NCBI RefSeq assembly: GCF_030409755.1
Contig: NZ_JAUFQE010000001.1
Coordinates: 1,550,001 to 1,614,000 of the forward strand
Reading direction: 5' to 3'
DNA: 64,000 nt
Source: Vibrio lentus
GTDB lineage: Bacteria; Pseudomonadota; Gammaproteobacteria; Enterobacterales; Vibrionaceae
Part shown: positions 25,772 through 34,954 of the stretch, piece by piece
Position numbering within the stretch: position 1 is the first letter of the stretch
Layout of the letters: the number at the start of each line of letters is the position of its first letter
Position numbers and translations under genes: made by a program
The notes under the pieces: model-generated
Database searches by the model: none
Seen by the model: the letters and a program-made list of their open reading frames with translations, nothing else
What the model was told of the DNA's origin: nothing

Positions 25772-25809
25772 TTTCAAAAGCCTGAAAAGCTTCTTTCTTC
25801 TCAGGCTTT
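25772..25809 (-). terminator. Terminator of the AGE-like gene
   Basis: AAAGCCTGA (25777-25785, allowing one extra A) and TCAGGCTTT (25801-25809) pair. On the minus strand the stem is followed by TTTTG. It lies about 80 bases downstream of the AGE-like stop. Confidence 0.65.
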
Positions 25810-25885
25810 GCTAACGACTAGTGACTCATATCTTCTGTCTTAACGGTTAACCTCTGCTAAAGTATCGACGAGTGAGTATCAGACG

Positions 25886-27328
25886 CTAAGGTCGAATGTT
25901 ATTGAAGCTGACCTTCTGCGTTCCATCAACTTGACTCTCCAACTTCACCACATCCCCTTGATAGTAGTAAGGTTCTATTGGCATCTTGCTGTTGGTTGGC
26001 CTTGCGTAATGCAAGACCGCGGGTTTAGCGTCAACTTGCTGAGCATACAAATAACCAACTAACGCATGTTCGAATTGATGATAGGCATTACCCCAATGGA
26101 AAGCCTTAGTGCGTTTAGGTTCAAGCCCTACGCCACCGTATTTATGATCTACCCACACATCATGAAAGGTCGGTAGCGTGTATTGCAGTACGTCTTTCAT
26201 TGAACCATCGACAAGCGATACCGTCATGGCCGCTTGATCGAGCTCTGCCCATTCCCATGACGAAGCCCAATTCGTGTTTGGCCTGCTTTGCCACCCAGTA
26301 ATCTCTTGTCCTTTCCACGCATTCTGAAGTTCCTCGCCAAAATATTGGGACACGCTCACGAACTCTTTCTGGTATTGAGCTTGCTCTAAGGTGTGCTTCA
26401 TCCCTTTGATGCCAAACTCTTTCCATTCAGAGTTATTCAATGTTTGGCCGGTAAGGTAAGTCATCCAATACGCTTTGATGGTGTGCCCAAAATCATTGTG
26501 ATTAGCATTTGGCATCATCGCTGCTTTATCGTGAATAGCCCCGTAGAAGCGTTGTTCATCTTCAGAATGATAGTGATCGACCATGGTTTGTGTGAGCCAA
26601 TTCAGGTCATCAAGCCATTTTGATTTGGTGGGCTCTTTCAACAAAGGGGCGACTAACAGCATGTAACCGTTAATCTGATCAAGTTGCGCGACTAATTCAC
26701 GTCGTGTGGCTTTTCCATCTTCACCGTCAGTAAGTACCCAAGCAAGACCACTGTTGTCGCTAAGTCGATACTTATCAAAGATAAACGCTTGTTGGGCGAT
26801 GAGAGCTTCTTCCACCTTTTTGTCTTGCGTCAGGTAGTAATACATTGCGAGGCCTACTAGTGCATACGCTTGATCTTGAGAGGTACGTTGCTGCCAATTC
26901 TGACCAGCTTTGCCCTCTTTTGTGTAGCCAATAAAGCCACCATTTTTCTTATCTTCTAGTTGATCAATGAGGTAGTAGGCGCCTTGTTTGGCAAGCGCTA
27001 AAGCCTGTTTGTCTCCGGTAAGATGGTAGAGCACGCCATAGGCATAAGTTTGACGTGATTTCATGCGCGTAAACTCTTTGCCGAAGTGGGGAATGATCCA
27101 GCCTCTGTCTAATTCAGGACACACATCAGACACATCGAGCAAGGTGCCATCATCACAACGAAATGTCGGGAAGTTGCCTATCGGTTCTCCCTGAGCACTA
27201 GGCATTAGCCAGTAAGGTGCCAGCCCTTCAGAGGCGTGATTGATCCAGTCTTCTCCGGAGGGAAGGGTGACATTGGCAGATACAGCGAAACTGGCCACGC
27301 TGAGTAATGCGATAGTTGCTCGTAACAT
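25886..27328 (-). CDS. Exported AGE-family (N-acylglucosamine 2-epimerase-like) (alpha/alpha)6-barrel protein
   Basis: A 480-residue protein. Start at 27328 gives a cleavable signal peptide ('MLRATIALLSVASFAVSA', cleavage before 'NVTLPS'). The mature part repeats helical hairpins typical of the AGE/cellobiose-epimerase barrel: 'YAYGVLYHLTGDKQALALAKQGAYYLID', 'YALVGLAMYYYLTQDKKVEEAL', 'FGHTIKAYWMTYLTGQTLNN' and 'HWGNAYHQFEHALVGYLYAQQV', with His residues that could act as general acid/base. AGE enzymes are usually cytoplasmic, so the export signal is unusual. Two Cys in 'FRCDDGTLLDVSDVCPE' may form a disulfide. The sugar substrate is not known, and the gene stands alone. Confidence 0.78.
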   Translation of the reverse strand: MLRATIALLSVASFAVSANVTLPSGEDWINHASEGLAPYWLMPSAQGEPIGNFPTFRCDDGTLLDVSDVCPELDRGWIIPHFGKEFTRMKSRQTYAYGVLYHLTGDKQALALAKQGAYYLIDQLEDKKNGGFIGYTKEGKAGQNWQQRTSQDQAYALVGLAMYYYLTQDKKVEEALIAQQAFIFDKYRLSDNSGLAWVLTDGEDGKATRRELVAQLDQINGYMLLVAPLLKEPTKSKWLDDLNWLTQTMVDHYHSEDEQRFYGAIHDKAAMMPNANHNDFGHTIKAYWMTYLTGQTLNNSEWKEFGIKGMKHTLEQAQYQKEFVSVSQYFGEELQNAWKGQEITGWQSRPNTNWASSWEWAELDQAAMTVSLVDGSMKDVLQYTLPTFHDVWVDHKYGGVGLEPKRTKAFHWGNAYHQFEHALVGYLYAQQVDAKPAVLHYARPTNSKMPIEPYYYQGDVVKLESQVDGTQKVSFNNIRP

Positions 27329-27634
27329 GATGTTTATCTTAATGATTTGAGTTTCGTTGAATATAAACAATCACATCTGCACATTGTGATTAGGCGATCA
27401 CAATCGATCAAATTATTAGGAAGTAAATGGAAGTCTGATGAAAATGGATTATTGGGTTGGAGCTTTTAGAACCTGGTGGTTGTCATCTCATTCTATTGAT
27501 AGTACGCATACTAGATTAGCCTTATGTTACCAAACTCAAGTCGATATAAAATTATCGTTTATCGATAATTTTTTATTGATCATCATTTGTTTTGATCTTA
27601 ATATCCCCTTCATCAATTCAACAGGAATCTAAGT
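27329..27634. other. Spacer with an inverted repeat before the DUF2975 gene
   Basis: About 306 bases. The inverted repeat AAATTATCG (27549-27557) with CGATAATTT (27563-27571) is followed by TTTATT. It may be a terminator-like element or the operator for the HTH protein encoded downstream. A 64-codon open frame here has no support. Confidence 0.45.
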
Positions 27635-28183
27635 ATGTCCAACATCCAAAAACAAAGCCGACGCGTACGTATGCTATTGCAATCCCTTTTTGTACTTACC
27701 CCTATAATGGTGTGCTACTTCTGGCTAACAGTTGAGACTCCCTATGACTTTATTAGTGCGACGGGCATTTTTTATCTTACCTACGACATCGGGTATTTCA
27801 CGATGTTACCGCTTACTATGACAACAAGAATCGTTGCTGCGTTCACAAGCTTATTGATGTCCAGCATCCTTATGTACGCACTGATGGTTCTCATACGTTT
27901 ATTCCGTAACTATGAGCGAGGTGAGATCTTCTCTTTAGAAAACGCAATGTCTTACCAGAAGCTCGGATATAGCCTGTTTTATTGGGTATTAGGTTCAGTT
28001 ATCTATGGTTCATTGATGTCAGTGATTCTGTCGTTCAATAATCCACCAGGTGAGCGTATCTTTGAGATTAGTTTTGTTGGTATGGACTTTTTAACACTGA
28101 TATTGGGTATAATTATTTTGATCATCTCATGGGTGATGAAAGAAGGTTATATTCTGGCTGACGAACATAGCCAAACCATTTAA
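27635..28183 (+). CDS. DUF2975 membrane protein
   Basis: A 182-residue protein with four transmembrane helices at about 15-35, 60-90, 115-135 and 150-170, characteristic of DUF2975 (YoaS-like). The second loop 'LFRNYERGEIFSLENAMSYQKLGYSLFYW' is the typical family signature. Such proteins are usually encoded next to a small Cro/CI-type regulator, as here: the HTH gene starts 11 bases downstream with its own AAAGGA site. The molecular function is unknown, possibly a membrane partner or signal sensor for the regulator. Confidence 0.85.
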   Translation: MSNIQKQSRRVRMLLQSLFVLTPIMVCYFWLTVETPYDFISATGIFYLTYDIGYFTMLPLTMTTRIVAAFTSLLMSSILMYALMVLIRLFRNYERGEIFSLENAMSYQKLGYSLFYWVLGSVIYGSLMSVILSFNNPPGERIFEISFVGMDFLTLILGIIILIISWVMKEGYILADEHSQTI

Positions 28184-28193
28184 AGGACTTGTC

Positions 28194-28427
28194 ATGACTA
28201 TCCGCATTAATTTAGACATTATGATGGCCAAACGAAAAATGCGATTGAAGACATTGGCAAAAGAAGTTGGGATTACTGAAGCCAACTTATCAGTATTAAA
28301 AAATGGTAAAGCCAAAGCGGTAAGGCTATCGACACTCGATAAGCTGTGTGAAGTTTTAGAGTGCCAACCTGGTGATGTTTTGGAGTTTGAACCGAATGAT
28401 CATCAAGACAGCGCTGCTGAAGAATAG
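28194..28427 (+). CDS. YozG-like Cro/CI HTH transcriptional regulator
   Basis: A 77-residue Xre-family protein made almost entirely of one helix-turn-helix: 'MMAKRKMRLKTLAKEVGITEANLSVLKNGKAKAVRLSTLDKLCEVLECQPGDVLEFEPN'. The recognition helix is the 'TEANLSVLKNG' region. It forms an operon with the DUF2975 gene. The ribosome site AAAGGA lies 8 bases before ATG. Its target is probably its own promoter; the inverted repeat at 27549-27571 is a candidate. Confidence 0.9.
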   Translation: MTIRINLDIMMAKRKMRLKTLAKEVGITEANLSVLKNGKAKAVRLSTLDKLCEVLECQPGDVLEFEPNDHQDSAAEE

Positions 28428-28466
28428 CCGGTAAGGAAATCGCTTTTTAATCATCTAATATTGAAC

Positions 28467-28492
28467 GAGTCTCGATGCCCTTATCGAGACTC
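28467..28492. terminator. Hairpin between convergent genes
   Basis: A perfect 10-bp stem, GAGTCTCGAT (28467-28476) with ATCGAGACTC (28483-28492) and a 6-base loop. There is no clear T run, so termination is likely but not certain. The HTH gene and the GST gene converge here. Confidence 0.55.
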
Positions 28493-28504
28493 ATTGCTAA
28501 CTAT

Positions 28505-29152
28505 TTATACAGTCTCGCCTGCCTCGTCCTCTTCAACCACATCGGTTTCTAAGCTTGCCTCTGCCAGCCATTTTTGTATTGATGGGCTGTTGAGCACGCG
28601 TTGCTGATATTGTTTTGCTTTTTCTGAAAGCTCTATTCCATAAGTTTCTACACGCAACGCCACAGGTGCAAACATCGCATCGGCAATCGACCATTCACCA
28701 AATAACCAACCTTCTGGATATTGTTCCATTTGCGTCGACCATATGGCATCAATACGAGCGATGTCTTTCAATGCTTCTTCACTCAAAGCAAGCTTTCGTT
28801 GAGCGCGGCAGTTCATCGGCATTTCATTTCTGACGGCAAAAAATCCAGAGTGCATTTCTGCGGAAACTGCTCGGGCATGGGCGCGTTCTTTCACTGAGCT
28901 AGGCCACGCTGCGCCGTTCAAGTGGGCGTCGTTAACGTATTCGAGAATCGCCAATGAATCCCACACCGCAACGTCACCATCAACTAAGGTTGGAACCTTA
29001 GCCGTTGGTGTCACTTTTGCCAGAGTGTCGTAAAAATCAGAGGTGAAGAGTTTGAGCTTGATGATTTCTGTATTCAGGTTGTAGTTGTCGAATATTAGCC
29101 ATGCGCGCAGTGACCAAGTTGAGTAGTTCTGGTTTCCAATATAAAGCTGCAT
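28505..29152 (-). CDS. Glutathione S-transferase family protein
   Basis: A 215-residue cytosolic GST-like protein. The N-terminal thioredoxin-like domain reads 'MQLYIGNQNYSTWSLRAWLIF' (Ser/Thr near 11-13 could be the activating residue). It continues to 'PTAKVPTLVDGDVAVWDSLAILEYVND', with the cis-Pro and the glutathione-binding Asp-Ser pair. The C-terminal helical domain includes 'WLFGEWSIADAMFAPVALRV', a conserved N-capping box. The acidic tail 'DVVEEDEAGETV' is specific to this protein. It diverges from the LysR regulator gene at 29286, which probably controls it. Confidence 0.92.
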   Translation of the reverse strand: MQLYIGNQNYSTWSLRAWLIFDNYNLNTEIIKLKLFTSDFYDTLAKVTPTAKVPTLVDGDVAVWDSLAILEYVNDAHLNGAAWPSSVKERAHARAVSAEMHSGFFAVRNEMPMNCRAQRKLALSEEALKDIARIDAIWSTQMEQYPEGWLFGEWSIADAMFAPVALRVETYGIELSEKAKQYQQRVLNSPSIQKWLAEASLETDVVEEDEAGETV

Positions 29153-29285
29153 CGTTGCTTCCTTGCGTTTGGTGGATATGCTTTGAGCCTAGGGACGCTT
29201 TTGAGCATAGGGGATTGTATTGCGGCGCACTAACGGATAATTTTGATGTAATACATTAATAAAAACGATGGGTGGTGATTTCAAT

Positions 29286-30119
29286 ATGGATATTGATGCT
29301 TTGCGAGGCTTTCTCGCGTTTGTAGAAACCAGTAGCTTTACGCGTGCCGCGAAACAGATCAATCGCACCCAATCGGCATTCAGTGCTCAGATGCGAAAGT
29401 TGGAAGAAGAACTCAACGTGACTCTTTTCCAGAAAGAAGGACGTAATTTAATTCTGACTGAAGCGGGCTTAGCGCTGCGTTCTCATGCGGAGCAGTTGGT
29501 CGCCCTCCACAATACTGCGCTAAAGCAAGTAAAGCGTTATGAAGACAAAAAGCCACTTAGTTTGGGTTGTCCAGAAGACTATAACGACACCATTCTGCCG
29601 AAAGTGATTCGCCTGTTACAGCAAGCAGAGCCTACGTGCTCAATCCAAATATTCAGCCTGCCCAGCATTACGCTGAGAGAGTGGTTGGATGACGGCCGTT
29701 TAGATGCGGCGATTGTCACTCGAGCGCCTGACAGCGAAGAGGGGCATTGGCTCACTAGTGATATTGGGGTTTGGATTAGTAGCCCTGATTATGCGTTTGA
29801 TGGTTCCAAGCCTGTTCCATTAGCCTTGTTTCAAACGGACTGTAAATATCACGCTGCAGCAGTGAATGGTTTAACTAAGCAGGGTACGCCCTATCAGTTA
29901 TTGGCGTGCAGTAATACGGCGTCTGCACAACGTGCTATCGTCAAAGCTGGCTTAGCGATTGGTGCAATGGGTAAGCTCAGCGTGACTCCGGATTTGAAAA
30001 TTCTTGAGGATATGCCGCCGTTACCAGCAGTGGATATTGTACTGATCTTAGCGAGTAAACATCACCCCGTGTTAGACAAAGAAGTGCTCAATCAACTTGT
30101 CGAGTTGGACTCTGATTAG
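29286..30119 (+). CDS. LysR-family transcriptional regulator
   Basis: A 277-residue LysR-type regulator. The N-terminal winged helix reads 'MDIDALRGFLAFVETSSFTRAAKQINRTQSAFSAQMRKLEEEL', and the periplasmic-binding-like effector domain runs from about 88 to the end ('LSLGCPEDYNDTILPKVIRLL'). ATG 29286 is preceded by a purine-rich stretch; an upstream in-frame start at 29268 would add six residues. It diverges from the GST gene across about 130 bases, where ATGTAATACAT (29250-29260) is a short near-palindrome with LysR-box character. Confidence 0.9.
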   Translation: MDIDALRGFLAFVETSSFTRAAKQINRTQSAFSAQMRKLEEELNVTLFQKEGRNLILTEAGLALRSHAEQLVALHNTALKQVKRYEDKKPLSLGCPEDYNDTILPKVIRLLQQAEPTCSIQIFSLPSITLREWLDDGRLDAAIVTRAPDSEEGHWLTSDIGVWISSPDYAFDGSKPVPLALFQTDCKYHAAAVNGLTKQGTPYQLLACSNTASAQRAIVKAGLAIGAMGKLSVTPDLKILEDMPPLPAVDIVLILASKHHPVLDKEVLNQLVELDSD

Positions 30120-30237
30120 CTTTGTTTGTTGGGATAGTTTATTTAGAAAGTTTTGTTAGGCGAGCTTGGTTCCGTAAAATCTAATAGATGAACTGTAATC
30201 GATGAGTTTGAAGCTGAGCGGGAATTAAGAAATGAAG

Positions 30238-30270
30238 AGGCCGAGAACATTGCGTTTCTCGGCCTTATTT
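30238..30270 (+). terminator. Terminator of the lysR gene, possibly bidirectional
   Basis: AGGCCGAGAA (30238-30247) pairs with TTCTCGGCCT (30256-30265), followed on the plus strand by TATTTTTAT. It stands between the lysR gene and the convergent chemoreceptor gene. Confidence 0.75.
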
Positions 30271-30291
30271 TTATGGAAGACTGAGCGTGAG

Positions 30292-32406
30292 TTAAGAGAG
30301 CTTAAACTTGCTTAACTCACCGTGTAAATCTCCAGCTTTTACGGTCAGTTCGTTACTGATTGCTACTGATGATGTCATGGTGTCCATCACTTCCACAGCG
30401 GTGTCATTGATGATCACTACATTGCGGTTAATCTCTTCTGACACTGAGCTTTGCTCTTCGGCAGCCGAAGCAATCTGATTGTTCATGTCGTTAATCACTT
30501 CAATTGCTTGGTTGATTTCAGACAAGGCGAGGTGTGCAGCTTGGGTTTCCCCTTTGGTATCGTTCGCTTGCTTCTGGCTTTGCTCCATCAATATCACGAT
30601 AGATTGAGTCTCTTGTTCTAGGCGAGCCAACATCGAGCGAATCTCCTCTGTCGAGCCTTGAGTGCGATTTGCGAGGTTACGTACTTCATCTGCCACGACA
30701 GCAAAGCCTCGTCCTGCTTCACCCGCACGTGCAGCCTCAATCGCAGCGTTAAGCGCTAGTAGGTTTGTTTGTTCTGCAATACCACCAATCTCGCTCAAGA
30801 TACCTTGAATAGCGGTGCTCGAATCGACTAGGTTCTGTGTTTGTTGCTGCGCATCGTTAACCTGCACAGCCAAGCTGTCTACAGCGCTGGCGGCATTGTC
30901 CATGCGTGTCATGCCATTGAGACTGTTGCTTTGCACTTGGCTTGCTGCCGCTGCTGCTTGAACCGCTGAACTTGCCACTTCTTGCGCAGTTGCACTCATT
31001 TCATTGATCGCGGTTGCAAGTGAGTTCACCTCGTTAACCTGAGAGTTCAACTGGTCACGTGAAACTTCAGCTCTAGCTTGGCCTTCTGTTGCGTTTTTAT
31101 CCACTTGGTCGGCCGTTACCATCACGGTAAGTAGCATCTCTTGCATACGAGATAGGAAGGTATTGAACCAGTGTGCAAGCTGAGCAGTTTCATCTTTCCC
31201 TTTCACTTCAATGCGGTAAGTTAAGTCACCTTCGCCTTGTGCTGCATCTTTAAAGCGATCCACTAAATTGTTCAGTACTTTGCCCAGCGAATTGGCAATG
31301 AATGTCATTGAGGCTATGCCTAGAAGAGCTGCGATGATCCCCGCCCACACACCTTTTTCAAGTGCTTTTGAATTCTGTGCATCACTCCATTGCGTGTAGT
31401 CGTCGACGCTTTTTGTAAGGTGACTACTGGGAACCGACACCATGACTACCCAAGGAGCATCACTGGTATCAATTGCGGTAATTGCGTACTCATCTCCGCC
31501 GAAATTAACAAGGCCGGCGCCTTCTCGTTTAGCGATAGATTGAATTGTCGACCATTCGGATTCCAATTCAGAAGAGACTCTTTTACCCACCATGTTTCCA
31601 GTACGACTGTTAGCCAGCGTTATGCCTTTCCATGATGTGATAAGGATTTTTCCTTCGCCATCAAACAAGTTACGTGCAAGCAATTCGCTTTGGCTTTGAA
31701 GCTCAAACAAAGACAAATCAAAACCAATTGAGCCAATGATTTTCCCGTCTTGTTTGATTGGTTGGCTGATGGTAGTAATGAGCTCTTGCTTACCGCGAAC
31801 TGGATAGAAATAGGGTTCCATCACAAATGTCTTACCGGTTTGGTATGGCATTAAGTGCCAGTCGTCTTTGCGCTCACCGTTGCTGTTTAGCTCGGTATTG
31901 CTAAAGCTCTCCATTGCGACGGCATCAAAGCTGTTCTGATCATTTGGAGAGAAGAAAGGCGCAAGGTAGCCCTGACTGTTAAAACCTAATTCGGTGTCCA
32001 AGCTGATCTCGTTATTCAGATCGGTTTGTTGTGGCCAAGTCTTGTTCTCCCAAACCATGTAGCCCGCAAATACAGCTTTGTTTTGTGCTTCCAAGGCGGC
32101 AGTAAACTGTTTAACGATAAGGTCTGCGCTTGCGTTGGTTTCTGAACTTAACTCAATTATGGATCGTGCTTGCTTAAGGTTTGCTAGTACAGGATCAAGT
32201 TGGTTAGCAATGTTCAAACCTTGTTGAATGGCCGTGTTTTGCAAATCTGTCGTTGTGGCGTCTGTCAGCTGCGTCTTTACTTTTTCAGTGACTTGTTTGT
32301 TCACATCGGTAAAGGCGCTGGTGGTCATGCCCATTGCGATCAACAGAGTGAAAGCCATTGCTCCACCTGCACTCACCGCAATTCGCGTACGTATACTGTT
32401 AAACAT
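30292..32406 (-). CDS. Methyl-accepting chemotaxis protein with periplasmic Cache domain
   Basis: A 704-residue transmembrane chemoreceptor. Order: TM1 at about 10-32; a periplasmic dCache-type sensor at about 33-350 ('[50 protein letters not shown]' region); TM2 near 365-385; HAMP at about 387-440; and a long cytoplasmic signalling coiled coil ending 'GELSKFKLS'. The hairpin tip '[39 protein letters not shown]' is the CheW/CheA-binding consensus. Start chosen at 32406 with AGGGAT upstream. The ligand is unknown; amino or organic acids are common for dCache receptors. No other chemotaxis gene is nearby. Confidence 0.93.
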   Translation of the reverse strand: MFNSIRTRIAVSAGGAMAFTLLIAMGMTTSAFTDVNKQVTEKVKTQLTDATTTDLQNTAIQQGLNIANQLDPVLANLKQARSIIELSSETNASADLIVKQFTAALEAQNKAVFAGYMVWENKTWPQQTDLNNEISLDTELGFNSQGYLAPFFSPNDQNSFDAVAMESFSNTELNSNGERKDDWHLMPYQTGKTFVMEPYFYPVRGKQELITTISQPIKQDGKIIGSIGFDLSLFELQSQSELLARNLFDGEGKILITSWKGITLANSRTGNMVGKRVSSELESEWSTIQSIAKREGAGLVNFGGDEYAITAIDTSDAPWVVMVSVPSSHLTKSVDDYTQWSDAQNSKALEKGVWAGIIAALLGIASMTFIANSLGKVLNNLVDRFKDAAQGEGDLTYRIEVKGKDETAQLAHWFNTFLSRMQEMLLTVMVTADQVDKNATEGQARAEVSRDQLNSQVNEVNSLATAINEMSATAQEVASSAVQAAAAASQVQSNSLNGMTRMDNAASAVDSLAVQVNDAQQQTQNLVDSSTAIQGILSEIGGIAEQTNLLALNAAIEAARAGEAGRGFAVVADEVRNLANRTQGSTEEIRSMLARLEQETQSIVILMEQSQKQANDTKGETQAAHLALSEINQAIEVINDMNNQIASAAEEQSSVSEEINRNVVIINDTAVEVMDTMTSSVAISNELTVKAGDLHGELSKFKLS

Positions 32407-32808
32407 ATGATCCCTATAGCCAAATATTGGTAATTTCCCAGAGATTTTAAACAAGATAAGTGAATGGAAAATTCAAAATAATGAACACAAAAAGAATAGG
32501 GTGATCAAAATTATAAATAGGATTGCATAGTACTCAGATTTATATCTTGCAGGCGGGTTCTATAAGGTAAGCAAATGGCCGTTAGTATTTCATTAGCTAT
32601 TTGTATTCATTGATCTTTTAAATTTATTAATGATATTTATTTGTCGGCAAATCAATAGGTTGTAGTTTGAGGGTGTCCTGAATATGGATTACTTATTACG
32701 TGACTTTACTCACACTTTAATTTAGTCCGAAGCACTGTATATCCACTTATAAAGTGTGTGTTTCTACTTTGGATGCTCAATTAGAGCATCCAAATCATTG
32801 TTCATGTT
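32407..32808. other. AT-rich spacer
   Basis: About 400 bases without an ORF. It contains the chemoreceptor promoter, an inverted repeat CACACTTTA (32711-32719) with TAAAGTGTG (32750-32758), and a hairpin TTTGGATGCTC (32768-32778) with GAGCATCCAAA (32784-32794). The hairpin lies downstream of the leftward acoR-like gene but has no T run. Confidence 0.45.
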
Positions 32809-34599
32809 TTATTGAAGAATGCCTAAGCTTTTCAGCTTTCGATAAATGGTATTACGGCTGATGCCCAGTATTCGAGATGTCTTGCTGATGTTGCCTTGGT
32901 TCGCTTGATAGGTTTGCAGCAAGGTTTCTTCAACGGTACTTCTTAAATCGGAATTCGCTGTACCTTTGATGGCATTTGGAGTCATTAGTTGATGCTGATT
33001 ATCGTGTGCTAACGACGTGAGATGTTGAGCAAGGTGGCTAGGTACATGTTCTAGCGTGAGTTGTCGTTCATCACTTGCCAATAAAGCTGCGACCTTAAGT
33101 AAGTTATCTAACTCGCGGACATTACCCGGCCAAGAATAGGCGCACAGTAAGCTCATTAAGTGCGGGCAGATTGTCTGTTCGTCTTCGGCGTATTTACGAT
33201 GAATGTGTTCGATTAGGGCGTGCTTGTCTTGTCGATGTTGCAGGCTTGGCAGAGTAAAGGCCAAGCCATTCAGGCGGTAAAAGAGATCTTGTCGAAATTC
33301 CCCCGTAGCGACCAACTGTTCTAAGTTTTTATGAGTGGCGGCGATGATCTGACAATCGACTTGGTAACTCTGATTTGAACCTACTGGCACCACGGATTTG
33401 TCTTGCAGAACATGCAGCAATCGACACTGAGCCTCTAAAGGCATGTCGGCGATCTCATCGAGAAACAGAATTCCCTTGTCTGCTTGGCGGATCTTACCTT
33501 GGAAACCTTTGTGGCTTGCGCCAGTAAAAGCGCCCGGCGCGTAACCAAACAGTTCTGATTCGATAAGATCTTTGGGTAGTGCACCACAATTCACCGCCAC
33601 GAGAGGCGACGATTTGCGTTGGCTCTGTTTGTGTAATGCTTTAACAAATTCGCCTTTCCCGACCCCTGTTTCTCCTAGGATTAATAGGCTGATCCCTTTA
33701 TCGATAACCTTATTAGCTTGCTGCCAAGCGTGTTCTATCTTTTGTTCGCCATGGTGCAAATCGCACGAGGCTGAAATAGAGCGAGTGCGTTTTGCAGTTG
33801 GTTGCTTGAGGTGCTGTTTCTCAAACACAAAGGGCGTGTCTAATGAGGTTCGGTTGAACAGTGTATCTATGCATTCGCCGACGATCGAGGTTTGATCCAG
33901 CAGCTGAGAGGCGACTTGATTGTGCGCTACTACCTCACCAGCCTCATTGGCTATCACTATCCCTTGCCAACCACTGTGCAGCAACGATTTCTCGCACGCG
34001 AGGTCAATACGAGTGGTGCCTTGTGGGATGTGACTCAGTAGCTGGTTCTCAACAAGCTGAACCATATTTTGAACCAGCAATTGGACAGAACTGTCGTGTT
34101 GTTGCTGCTCGCTGGTGATGTCCAATATGCCAACCATTTGACCTTGATGGTCGAACACCGGGCTTGCTGAGCAACTGATAAATCGGTGCTGGTGGATGAA
34201 GTGTTGTTCGCCAATGATAGATACTGGCTTGGCTTCAACAATGGCGGTGCCAATCGCGTTAGTGCCTTTGAGTTGTTCCTGCCAACACGCCCCTGAGCTG
34301 AGTGCAATTGATGTCAGCTTCTCCTTAAACCGCTCCTGTCCCCAACTTGCCAGAATGACGCCCTCAATATCGGTCAAAATCAAACGACTGTCAGTGCGTG
34401 CAAACATCTGATTAAACAGAGGTAGAGCATTACGTTCGATTATTTGAATTAAGCTCGAAGATTGGTGACGTCTCTGTTTAAGAATCGATTGTGGAAGGCG
34501 AATGTCTTCGGGAAGTCGTCTCTGTTTTAGACCCGCTTCTGTGCTGCGGTGCCAAGAGGATGAAAGCCAATCTGAGGTGTTTGCTTGTTGAGGGTGCAT
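32809..34599 (-). CDS. AcoR-like sigma-54-dependent activator
   Basis: A 596-residue enhancer-binding protein. The N-terminal GAF region is about 50-190 ('IGTAIVEAKPVSIIGEQHFIHQHRF'), followed by a second sensory segment. The AAA+ domain starts near 300 with Walker A 'GETGVGKGEF', the sigma-54-contacting 'GAFTGA', and Walker B 'GILFLDEIADMP', and includes 'WPGNVRELDNLLKVAALL'. A Fis-type helix-turn-helix closes the protein ('NQGNISKTSRILGISRNTIYRKLKSLGIL'). This AcoR-type layout usually answers to alcohols, acetoin or aldehydes. The gene diverges from the aldehyde dehydrogenase gene, whose -24/-12 promoter lies between them, so that gene is almost surely its target. Confidence 0.93.
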   Translation of the reverse strand: MHPQQANTSDWLSSSWHRSTEAGLKQRRLPEDIRLPQSILKQRRHQSSSLIQIIERNALPLFNQMFARTDSRLILTDIEGVILASWGQERFKEKLTSIALSSGACWQEQLKGTNAIGTAIVEAKPVSIIGEQHFIHQHRFISCSASPVFDHQGQMVGILDITSEQQQHDSSVQLLVQNMVQLVENQLLSHIPQGTTRIDLACEKSLLHSGWQGIVIANEAGEVVAHNQVASQLLDQTSIVGECIDTLFNRTSLDTPFVFEKQHLKQPTAKRTRSISASCDLHHGEQKIEHAWQQANKVIDKGISLLILGETGVGKGEFVKALHKQSQRKSSPLVAVNCGALPKDLIESELFGYAPGAFTGASHKGFQGKIRQADKGILFLDEIADMPLEAQCRLLHVLQDKSVVPVGSNQSYQVDCQIIAATHKNLEQLVATGEFRQDLFYRLNGLAFTLPSLQHRQDKHALIEHIHRKYAEDEQTICPHLMSLLCAYSWPGNVRELDNLLKVAALLASDERQLTLEHVPSHLAQHLTSLAHDNQHQLMTPNAIKGTANSDLRSTVEETLLQTYQANQGNISKTSRILGISRNTIYRKLKSLGILQ

Positions 34600-34602
34600 G
34601 AC

Positions 34603-34643
34603 TGTTCCATGTCGTAACAGTGAGGGTGTACCAATTTGGAACA
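34603..34643. promoter_or_regulatory. Paired enhancer sites for the AcoR-like activator
   Basis: Two 17-bp near-palindromes of the form TGTnCCAnnnnnGnAACA: TGTTCCATGTCGTAACA (34603-34619) and TGTACCAATTTGGAACA (34627-34643). Their centres are 24 bases apart, on the upstream side of the -24/-12 promoter, as expected for enhancer sites. Confidence 0.6.
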
Positions 34644-34753
34644 GTTGAACACTGGAGTGGTTTCCATACGTCCGTTCAATACCAACTCACTTTGGGTTGT
34701 AAACGTTTGGTAATCATAGTTTTACAATTCATTAACAACAAGTTTTGAGGTTG

Positions 34754-34768
34754 TGGCGTGTGATTTGC
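34754..34768 (+). promoter_or_regulatory. Sigma-54 (-24/-12) promoter
   Basis: TGGCGTGTGATTTGC has GG (34755-34756) and GC (34767-34768) exactly ten bases apart, as in the TGGCAC-N5-TTGCW consensus. It lies about 190 bases upstream of the aldehyde dehydrogenase start. Confidence 0.75.
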
Positions 34769-34954
34769 GTTGTTCTTGTTGTGAAGAAAACACGAAGTAT
34801 CAGTGTTTTAAACAGAAAGCATAAACATGGTGGCTCTCTTTTTTAGAGCTCTTTTCTCACGTGATCTCTTCTCAAGAGAAGCCGCCATGCTAGCTCGACA
34901 ACATAAGCTCAATAACGAATGAACAACGACTAAAAATCTAAGAAGGATCTAACT

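Larger units (their letters stand above)
34600..34954 (+). other. Divergent regulatory region with sigma-54 promoter
   Basis: This 355-base spacer holds the activator's likely enhancer sites, the -24/-12 promoter of the aldehyde dehydrogenase gene and a leader of about 175 bases. No ORF is supported. Confidence 0.6.

Noticed and set aside
27438..27632. A 64-codon frame upstream of the DUF2975 gene
   Set aside because: It overlaps the inverted repeat at 27549-27571, has no ribosome site and an unlikely amino acid mix.
32768..32794. Strong terminator for the AcoR-like gene
   Set aside because: The stem is good, but no T run follows on the minus strand; recorded only as a hairpin in the spacer.
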